A DNA stretch of 64,000 nucleotides from Nymphaea colorata (taxonomy: Eukaryota > Streptophyta > Magnoliopsida > Nymphaeales > Nymphaeaceae), in contig NC_045140.1 of NCBI RefSeq assembly GCF_008831285.2, forward strand, positions 16,800,370 through 16,864,369, read 5' to 3'. The notes beneath the pieces are model-generated. The model saw only the letters and a list, made by a program, of their open reading frames with translations, searched no databases and was not told where the DNA came from. Below are positions 54,924 to 64,000 of the stretch, one piece after another; within the stretch, counting starts at the first letter, position 1, and each line of letters starts with the position of its first letter. A program made the translations under genes and the position numbers.

Positions 54924-57900
54924 ATGAAAGGCGTTGGAACAAAGGCAAAAGTTCAGGGGCTGTTCCCAGATGATGGCAATGCACCAAGCAGGCCTTTCGG
55001 TGACGGATTAGCTTACAGAAAGGCAGAAGAAACAGGTAATACATGAGGTTTATAAATGTTTGCAGTGAGAGAGGCCTCCAATTCTTAGAGCACCAAATAT
55101 AATTGCCTACCAAAACATTAAAATCTTCAATTCGTTGAGAATATTCCCTTTTACATGACTTGGAACTTACATAATCAACACAAACCAGGCCAGAAAATCC
55201 CCAACCTGCAGTTCCTTTACGTTGTTCTGAAATGCTGGAAAAACAAACGCAAGATGTGGCCTTGGATTTGATGATTTTGTCTCCCTTTCCCGATTTCCAA
55301 GCTTTTAATTCCCATTGTCAATGTTCTATAAGTATCAGATTGCTGACACCGTCAACAAGTCCTGGTTCTCCATTTTTCTGGCCCTCTTCTGCCACACTTT
55401 TGTCTTTTAAGTCAAGTTGTAAATGATCGAAAATGTGATAACATATTGAAAACTGACCTGTACCAATAAAATAAAATTTTCAGAATCCATGAAACTGGAA
55501 TTTCACAAAACCTAATACAGTGGAAAATGTACAGCGTATAGAAGATATCAAGCAGCACAGTGGCTAAGGAAAATGGATCAAGGAGCTTCTGAATCTCTGA
55601 GCAGCAATCCTTCTGAAGAGGAATTTTGCCTTGCTTTGCGTAATGGGCTGATTCTTTGCAATGTGTTGAAGCAGGCCAATCCTGGAGCTGTCTCGAAGGT
55701 ATGAATTAGAAAAGGCAATTCAGTAATTTTGTGTTCCCGATGCGAACCAAATTTGGCCTTTATGTTATTATTCTAATTGCTTATTTGGCAACGTAGGTGC
55801 AACTTTTCTTATGTTTCCTTTTTTCTTGACACTGCCCGGAAATTGTATTTATCGTTAATAAGTAATCACTGAACCAAGCATTTACCCTTCTTGCTACTAA
55901 ACGACTTAACAACATTTTTTTTCCTTTTTGGATGGATTTTCTCTTTGTCAATTGTTTGTAAAGTAGGTGGTGGAAAATCCAGTACCGTCTATCCGATCAG
56001 CAGATGGAGCGGCTCATTCAGCCATTCAGTACTTTGAAAACATGAGGAATTTCCTTGTAGCAGTTAAAGAAATGAAGCTTTTGGCATTTGAAGTTTCTGA
56101 TCTAGAGAAGGTATTTAACTTATGGGTATAGTCAGCTTTCTCATTTTACGTAAATGGCTTCCTGCAAAATATGCTCACAAATTAATTTGCAAAATCTCAT
56201 ACTATTGAGCATTTACAGTCGTTGGTTTAGTAACCAGGATGTGAATTTTTGGCCAGGCCTCGTAATTTTCAAAACAGCAAGTTCTTTGTCCTTCTATCTG
56301 AGTACCACTACTATTGTATTTATTTTCAAGGAACTAGAAAAAGCCTCTTAAAAGATGAAATAATTCCACGCAATAACTATGCCAAGTTGTTTCTGCCATC
56401 TTCATGTGAGTTTTTCTGATTTGGCGCAGAAGAATAATCCTTTTGGATGTGCTTTTACTTTAGTGCCTGGCGTCATCCATTTTTGCTGATGTCGTGCTTT
56501 TATAGTTTAAGTCTATTATTCGACTTCAATTTCTTTTCAGGGAGGCATGTCAAGTAAGGTCGTTGATTGCATTCTCTGTCTGAAAGGATATCATGAATGG
56601 AGACAAGATGGAGGGATTGGAATATGGAGATATGGTGGAACTGTAAAGTCACCAATAACAGTCAATGGTTCCACTGCCTTCTCCACATGTTATGATGGTT
56701 CAAGCATTCCTGAGCCCTTGCACTCCATCAATTTATCGTCTAGGCAACACATCAACAAGAATATAATGGAAGTTATCCACAAATCTTGCAATTTCTTCCT
56801 CGAAAGTTCAGAAGCTGGAAAAATACTTAATCATCTTTTTGATCAATTTGGGCTTGGTATTTTACAAACAGTACTGACACATCTAAAATGGGCTGATGAG
56901 CCACCATTACATTCTATGGTAGGTAAGAGGTTGCAGTTTGGTGTGGCAATGCCACAGCATGGTTTTAATTTTTTATTTTAATGTGCATTTCGTGAGGGGC
57001 CACTAGCAAAATTTGACTTAGGTGGTCTTTCAGCACAGTATTTTCCATACTGCATGCGTGTGTGAGACGCATTTGAGATTGAAAATCAGGTAAAACAAAT
57101 AGTCCAAGTGTTGTGTTTATGTTTTAAATAAAAAATTGCAGTGCCTCGCTAAATTAAGTGGAGATTATCATTAGTATGGCATCTTACTCAATATTCTCTT
57201 GAAGGATTAACATGGCAGCTTTTATCTACTAGGTTGACATATGAGTGTTAACTTATCTTCCTGCAGCCATATGTTGTTAGTTTGATCACCAAATCACCTT
57301 ATTTGAAAGATCTTGAATAGTTCTACAATGGAATATCTGTGCTGCCCAGAAAGTATTTAGTGAATAGGTGAACAATTATACATAAGAGAAGTGGAAATTT
57401 TGCCAGACAACCTACACATGTCCCTAAACTAAAGATTATAAATGAATTGCTTCCCAATGCAACGACAGTAGTTTTCTTCTCCTTGAAAGTGACATATTTC
57501 TAGTCTCCCATAATTGTAAATCTGCAATAGGTAACATGATTCTTCTGCTTGTGGGTGTTCAATGAGAAAGTACTGAATATGTGCCATAAAATTGATGGAT
57601 CACAGATTGTTGATGCTGTACTGGAAAAGGTAGTTCAGGAGTTTAACAACTTACTTCTTGAGGGAAGCAATCAGGTATTATTTCCTTGCAACAGAGGAGG
57701 CCTCTCTCTCTCTCTCTCTCTTTTCCTCTCTCTCCCTGTGCGGCAGATTAGAAATTTAAACCATTTGAGACAGTGAATCCTATTTTTCAAGTGCATCGGG
57801 TCAGGACAGAGGCAAGAAATATTTTCCTCATTTTGGTAGCAATAACCTTTCTTTCCTTGGCAAAAGTTTAGATTCCAATTTGGCTATGTAATAGTTGACG

Positions 57901-60900
57901 ATATTTAGTTACTTCTTTCTTATCAGTCCCATATCATAAGTGCTTAATTGGCTGTTTTTGTCAATTTTTATGAAGTTCTTTTATCATTCTGTAACATATT
58001 CCATTGATGCTTTCAATTTTTTGTGCACAACTCTTTGCATTGATGATGTCCCAATGTATTCCACAAAGATGCTCTAGTAAGAGTATGCAAGTATGTGGAT
58101 AGCTCAATTCCTTTGCAGAGTAAAGCAAATTATGCAAGCATTACTTTTTCACGCAAATGAAGCACAAACATGGGGAGAATAAAATAAAGCAAAAAGTGTG
58201 GAGGTTTTATGATATTTTCTGCATGAAAACATGCACAATGTAATGCATTCATTTATTTGTCCTCTAAGCAAGCTAGTCACCGGGACCTTCAAAATATTTG
58301 GCTGATCATTGCTGCACAGGAAGGAGTTGTTTCTCGGTGACAATTTGTGATTGTTATGTACTTGATTGAACGTTAGGACTATATACGTATGAATCATATG
58401 CTGGAGGAGTATGTAGGCTAGAAAGCTGATACCTAAGTTACTATTTGTTTGTTCCTCTCAGTTGGAACTTGCGTGCAAAGAAATACTGGGGAAGAAAGCC
58501 TCGTCTGTGGCTAATTTCTTGGTAGCAATGTCCATCTATTTTGAGCAGAAGAAATCTAACGCTTCAAATGACAACTTGAGAAGTCGCCTGTGCTGTACTC
58601 AGGAAGAAAACAAGCTGTCAGATCATGGAAGCAACATCTATCAGCATCAACTTGAAATACTTGAGGTAGAAACTCAACAATTTACTGATCATTTCTTTCC
58701 AATGAACCCTATTCTCTATTGGCATTCGATTTTTTGCAAGCATTGCCTATTATCAACAGCTTGTTTTCTTCACCAAGTCAACTGCGGTTGTAAAATCTAC
58801 ATAGGCCTTAACCACTTAATGTCATCCCATATATCATATTGCTAGAACTATTTATTCTGATTTACATTTACCTGGCATGCATCACCTTGTCTGTGAAAAG
58901 TGGTTGCACGTCCATGAACTTGGCAGCAAATCACATGTCGATTTGCTTGCAGTTGATGCCCTAGTTGCTGCCATAAACAGGTTGTCATTCGCATTCTCGT
59001 TTTCTGAGGAAAGGTAAACTTATTCGGCGAATTCTTCAAACCGAGTGCAAGTTGTATCAAAATATCCAAGTGAGCATATTATGATCACATTTGTTTACGT
59101 AGATAAAATCCACTAAATAAATCTTTTTGAACGGACGAGTTGTCATTTTTAGTTACAACTAATTTCTTTATAATACCTAAAGCATAACAAAATAAAGTAG
59201 AACGTGAAAGCGGGCGCCAGAATTGCTTGAACAGTACCGAATGAATATGACAATTTAGATAGAAAGGTAAGATACTAAGGTGGCATTCTTGTTCGTTCAC
59301 AGAACTGTACCTTATTACCTTGCAGACGAATTATTCATTCTACATCGCCATACTTCTGAACGTAATTTGGCCCAACGACACATAGAAACAATTATACTTT
59401 GCTACATAATCACTTGTAATGCATAAGCGGGCCTTGGTTTTCCTCCGAGGGGATGGGTAAATCTTCTGATCCTAGGAGCTTCCCTGTTGCGCACAATGGC
59501 GCCATAATTCAGTCTTAATTTGCTAACACCTTTTGAAAATCCATCGATGAATGTAAGCTTTCATTCAGACATCTTCGAAATATCTCCAGCTATGCATTTG
59601 ATGAAAGTTTTCTAAGAAGTAATGCAACACTGCCTCGAAAAGAAAGCCGTTCGGATATCTAGGTCTGTGTGGGTAAATGTTTATATGAGTCCAATGCTAG
59701 GAAGAAAGAGCTAGCGGGAAGCAAACCAATTCTTTTTCGCAAATGGCCAATCCGTAGGGTATTAGCCATATTATTATGACACCATTTACGAAGGATAAAA
59801 AAATAATTCTTTGCATCATATGTGTCTTAAATGATTTTGGTAATCACAGTTCTCAGTTCTCTACATGAACGATTTCTCAGGCACTAAAGCGTATGGTTCA
59901 TGAGGCCAAGAATCAAGTTCGGTATATGCAATCAAAATGGCAAGACGAATTCAAAAGCCTAGGTGAGAATCCATGAGCTTTTATATGTAACATGGTGCTT
60001 TTATAGTCGGATGACTATTTTTGCATATAGAAAACATCCTTCTTATTGACAATCAGACCTGGCGCTCTATCAAGTCAGCTTTATGGGTGATGACTAACGG
60101 TTGGATTGCTCAATTAGGGCTTAGTTGCGCCGACAATCGGGTTTACCTAGTCTGGTTCAAGTCGACTAAGCGAATGAAGCCAACTTTGAGCCTTGACATG
60201 TGACCGGGCCAAAGCCAGGACTGAATAGGCTGGACAAGTTCTGAAGCAATTCAAGCCCAACGAAGGCCTGGACCGCCTGGTCCAATTATTATTGACGCTG
60301 CCCAGCGCTTGTCACTTGTCAGGTTGTACGCGGTCAAACCCACTGAAGTTTACCATCGGCCCAGGACCAAGTCCACGACTACTAACTGGACTGAGCTAGC
60401 TTGACATTGTTAACCCAACCCCGACTTGTATAGCTGCCTGGTCCGTCGGTAGCCACCTACATGTGCATACTCTCGGAGGATGACCTTTCATGACTTTGCT
60501 GTAGTGGAGCATGATGAATCGAGCTTACTCTTACATGTCAATGGGGGCTTTTAGCATTCGACAAACTTGCTGAGATTTTTATACTGGACTTAAACACAAC
60601 ATCCATTTTTCTTCTAGATTCATGTAACTGTAATGGCTTTCACTTCTTGATGATTTCCCTAGAGCATCGTGTTCAAGGCTTAGTCCTTGCGGCATCATCC
60701 TACAATAAAGCTCTTGAGGAAAACCGCCAACTCTACAATCAAGTACAAGATCTCAAAGGTTATTGAACAGTAATTGCTATGCAGTAAATTCTGTTATCGA
60801 ATAACAATTTCTATGCAGTAAAATTATCAGGTTCTGTTGTGCAGGGACGATCAGGGTGTATTGCAGGGCGAGGCCGTTCTTGTCAGGGAAACATTATGGG

Positions 60901-63892
60901 CAGTCTATTGTAGATTATATTGGAGAAAATGGAGAAATAATGATAGTCAACCCCGACAAGCCAGGCAAGGATGCAAGAAAGATGTTCTCATTCAACAAAG
61001 TCTTTGGGGGGAATGCAACACAAGGTATGCGCTTGATCAATCACTTTAGCGCATATTATTGCAGTTAGGAACTAATGAAGTTACCTTTCCATTTTGTTTT
61101 TTGAAGATGTAACCGACTCGTATCACAGTACTTTTTGGAGAACTTCCTATTAATTTGGAAAACACAATTTGTTATGGAGGAATAAATGGTGTAAATAGAG
61201 GTGCCATTTATTTTGCAATTATTACGGCTTCCGTTCTAAAACTAGCACTTTCTTCGAAGCTACATTTCAAAAGAAAGTGGATAAATCTAGACAAGCAATA
61301 TATACTTTTTTGTTCAAAAAAGCAACATAATTAGCTTTATTGGGTGAATAGAGGTGCCATTTATTTTACAAACTAGAAAACTTCCAGATCACTAGGAAAC
61401 ATTATTTATGGTCATTTGGTCGTTATTGCTGTTACCTTCATTTTTTAATTCCGAAGGTGCATGAGAAATGAAAATGCATCCACTGTTCTGCTAAGCCAGA
61501 GATTCGTGCACAGAAACGTCTATACCTGGATGCTAAAGGTGTAACTTTTGTTACAGAACAAGTTTATGCAGATGTTCAACCATTAATCAGGTCTGTTTTG
61601 GATGGCTACAACGTCTGCATATTTGCATATGGACAAACGGGCTCAGGGAAGACATTCACAATGGTGCAGTTAGAACTTCCAACCGATACGCATCCATGAT
61701 CTCATTAACATTTTCTATACCTCTTACCGTATGATGTTTCTTGTCTACTCATTTTAACATGTGTACAGTTTTAAAATTATTCTCTTTTCAGTCTGGGCCA
61801 GAGTTCACAGCAGAAAAAATGGGTCTGAATTATCGAGCTCTTAGCGATCTATTTCACTTGTCCAAGTCCCGAGAGAATCTTGTGTCATACACAATTGGCA
61901 TCCAAATGGTCGAGATATATAATGAAAAAGCGAGAGACCTATTGGTAGCTGATGGCACTAACAGAAAATATCCTTTTAAACATTTCTTACTTGTATGGCA
62001 CTGTTAAATAAAGGCTGCTTCTATATACATGCTCTTCCTAGGCTTGATTTTTTATGTCAACTTCTAGTTCTCTGAGTTACTGACTTCATGTTACTTCTCT
62101 GGAGTCCTTTCTTAACTATGTATACACTGGATATAAGGAACAATTCGCAGCGGTGTGGTTTCAATGTGCCTGAAGCAAGCTTGGTTCCTGTCAATTCCGC
62201 GCAGGATGCATTCAATCTGATGATAATTGGGCAGAGAAATCGTGCCGTAGGAGCTACTGCACTCAATGAACGCAGCAGTCGTTCTCATAGGTAACGTCCT
62301 GTTTTCTTTCATTTACAGAATATGTGTAGTTCCTCTCAAGTTCCCAATGTTGGAATTCCAGGATCTGTAGAGTAATTATTGATTATTTGATTCTACAGAC
62401 TCTTCAGGATGTCACCTTACACCTAATCTTCCCTTTGAATTACAGAACTTAGTTTCGAATAGAATCATGCAGTTGTTTTCTACATTTTTAGTGTGAACGG
62501 TGAACCAGTATTTCAGCTGGAGAATCTATCCCAAGAAACATTAGTATGTAAAAATAATTGGGTTTGCACAGCATAATTTTACAAGTCTAGGTTCTACGAC
62601 CGTGCTTTTCCATTACAGGATTCGCTACGTACAATTTAACATGTTCTTTTTTTTTTTTCCAGCAGTATTTTACTTCAAGTCTTCTAATAGAACTATAATT
62701 TTCTTCCCTTTCCACATGCGTCTCTATCTCTATCTATTTCCTCGCCTGGCTCAGATTTCCTTCCTTCTTGGTAATGAAAAATAAAACATCATGCGTTTTC
62801 TTGACAAAGTTATTTCAAAAGAAAAGGAAAATTTCTGATGTTGAAAACATTATGAAAGTTCAGAAAAAGGGAAAAAAATCGACTGCTAAAAGGAAAATCT
62901 ACTGACGAAGTGGAGATTTATTAGTCGAAGTGGGAAATTTTTCCAAGCCCTTGGGAGGGTTGATTCTGAGTGGAACTCGACAGTTTCGATCTGTCAAGGC
63001 AGACCAATAATGATCCAAACTCAACTAGAATTCACATTTGAATTTTCAAAAAGAGATATTTTCTCTTGTCCGAAGGACGAACTTACCTTAGTCTGCTGTG
63101 TATCCTTCAACAGTGTATTGATACTCCATGTCCAAGGGAGTGAATTATCATGTGGATCGACTCTCAGAGGCCGCCTCTATCTTGTGGATCTAGCTGGAAG
63201 CGAGAGGGTGGATAAATCTGAAGCTGTGGGGGAACGACTAAAGGAAGCTCAACACATAAACAAATCGTTGTCAGCACTAGCAGATGTTATCTCCGCTCTT
63301 GGACAGAAGAATGCACATATTCCTTACAGAAACAGCAAGCTCACACAGTTGCTCCAGGAATCACTAGGTCCAATATTAGCTTGAATCTTTTTCCATCAAT
63401 TATTATAATTTCTTCTGGTGTTTCACTTTAATCTGTGCTCATTACAGGTGGGCAAGCCAAGACACTGATGTTTGTACACATAAATCCTCATGCAACAGCT
63501 TACAAGGAGACAATCAGCACACTTAAATTTGCCGAGCGGGTTAGCTGCGTAGAGCTTGGAGCAGCACGTTCAAATAAGGAAAGTAGTCAAGTCAGAGAAT
63601 TGAAAGAAGAGGTTTGCTTACCAATATCTATCCTACGGGTGAAAGATGGTCGTGCTAAACTCGCAAGCTGATTATTCTTTAACTTGTCCAGATTTCCAAT
63701 CTAATGTCAACACTCAGAAACAAGGAAACTGAATTAGAGCAGCTGAAAGGTGGCAAAATTGATCAGAGTGCTAGAAGAATTGAGAAGACAGAAATTGACT
63801 TCTCAACTACATGCCTTCAAGTACCTAAAAACTATATCAACAGAAGGTCGCAGATAGGACAACCACCCCCAGATGAAACTGGAAGTTTGGAG
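54924..63892 (+). CDS. Kinesin-14 with N-terminal calponin-homology domain (KIN-14/KCH type), 3' end outside the window
   Basis: CH-domain kinesin-14s are plant-specific minus-end motors that can link microtubules to actin. Exons placed: 54924-55035, 55535-55698, 55967-56110, 56541-56918, 57606-57674, 58462-58665, 59881-59962, 60663-60758, 60845-61024, 61557-61663, 61792-61967, 62126-62290, 63114-63367, 63448-63611 and 63692-63892. Phases agree through 832 codons. The CH domain spans about residues 40-150 ([37 protein letters not shown]). A linker follows, then the kinesin-14 neck ([14 protein letters not shown]) and the motor from about residue 417: YCRARPF, P-loop GQTGSGKT, switch [10 protein letters not shown], switch [14 protein letters not shown] and [18 protein letters not shown]. 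The next donor (GTACTT at 63893) shows the gene continues. The junction after exon 4 has two overlapping donors; phase selects the first. Intron 61968-62125 is AT-AC. Which KIN-14 subgroup it belongs to is not resolved. Confidence 0.92.
57700..57740 (+). repeat. CT-rich microsatellite in a kinesin intron
   Basis: A (TC)n run interrupted by a few substitutions, directly downstream of the exon ending at 57674. Confidence 0.85.
61968..62125 (+). other. U12-type AT-AC intron in the kinesin motor domain
   Basis: The 158-nt intron begins ATATCCTTTT, the consensus 5' splice site of AT-AC introns recognised by the minor spliceosome. It ends TATAC, with the branch-site-like TTTCTTAAC about ten bases before the 3' end (consensus TTCCTTAAC). 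Splicing joins ...DGTNRK to LDIRNNSQ in frame, as expected of the family. No GT-AG alternative keeps the frame and this peptide order. Confidence 0.85.
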
Positions 63893-64000
63893 GTACTTAC
63901 CAGATCATTCATAATTTCCATTTGGTGGACATGGTAGTTTCTCCTAACAACACCATATTGTGTGCTTGCATTGATTACTAAAAGATGGATGCATTTTCTC
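63893..64000 (+). other. Kinesin intron, running off the window
   Basis: Begins with a GTACTT donor after codon 832. No further exon is visible before the window ends. Confidence 0.7.

Noticed and set aside
56911-56922. Use of the stronger GTAAGAGG donor at 56923 after kinesin exon 4
   Set aside because: It would leave one extra base and break phase with the following exon at 57606; the overlapping donor at 56919 keeps the frame.
58848-59300. Minus-strand ORFs inside the kinesin intron as an antisense gene
   Set aside because: Short, without domains or splice signals, and embedded in AT-rich intron sequence.

Overview
This window is plant nuclear DNA. Its genes are split by many short AT-rich introns, and it contains Tourist-, hAT- and Harbinger-type TIR elements. 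Every recognisable gene belongs to a land-plant family: a LAMMER kinase AFC, a cytosolic aldolase, a uridine kinase/UPRT fusion, a CH-domain kinesin-14 and EAR-type single C2H2 zinc fingers. The aldolase has a GC-rich third-position bias that its neighbours lack, which hints at a monocot or early-diverging angiosperm. I cannot name the species.

Layout. (1) 1-4.8 kb: intergenic, with one small hAT MITE. (2) 4.8-10.0 kb, minus: a complete 12-exon AFC1-type kinase. (3) 13.8-15.8 kb, plus: a two-exon cytosolic fructose-bisphosphate aldolase behind two G-boxes. (4) 16.9-26.3 kb, minus: a complete 14-exon uridine kinase-like gene, convergent with the aldolase and carrying a TIR element in its largest intron. 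(5) 27.9-34.3 kb: intergenic remnants. (6) 34.3-52.3 kb: a rearranged block built from repeated and inverted copies of one zinc-finger locus. (7) 54.9 kb to beyond the window end, plus: a kinesin-14 with an N-terminal calponin-homology domain and an internal motor, open at its 3' end. One of its introns is a textbook AT-AC U12-type intron.

The unusual part is block 6. Two outer arms (34.31-36.49 and 50.37-52.29 kb) are inverted relative to each other. A third copy of part of the arm lies between them at 39.5-40.7 kb, and a 1.6-2.0 kb AT-rich segment occurs twice in direct orientation (37.84-39.49 and 48.24-50.24 kb). Between the arms are four copies of a small C2H2/EAR zinc-finger gene in alternating orientation (minus, plus, minus, plus) and one promoter-only relic. 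Each copy is broken in a different way. The block also holds a 2.25-kb Harbinger-like element that split the promoter of one copy. The uninterrupted site is still visible in a sister copy, and the element carries fragments resembling two unrelated host genes. Two long foldbacks (about 400-bp and 145-bp arms) lie in the same block. This arrangement could make double-stranded RNA against intact zinc-finger relatives; that is inference.

The housekeeping genes have no operon-like relation. AFC acts in mRNA splicing control, aldolase in cytosolic glycolysis, UKL in pyrimidine salvage and KIN-14 on the cytoskeleton. Exon boundaries for the three complete genes and for the kinesin were placed by hand from splice signals, and reading-frame phase was checked at each junction.
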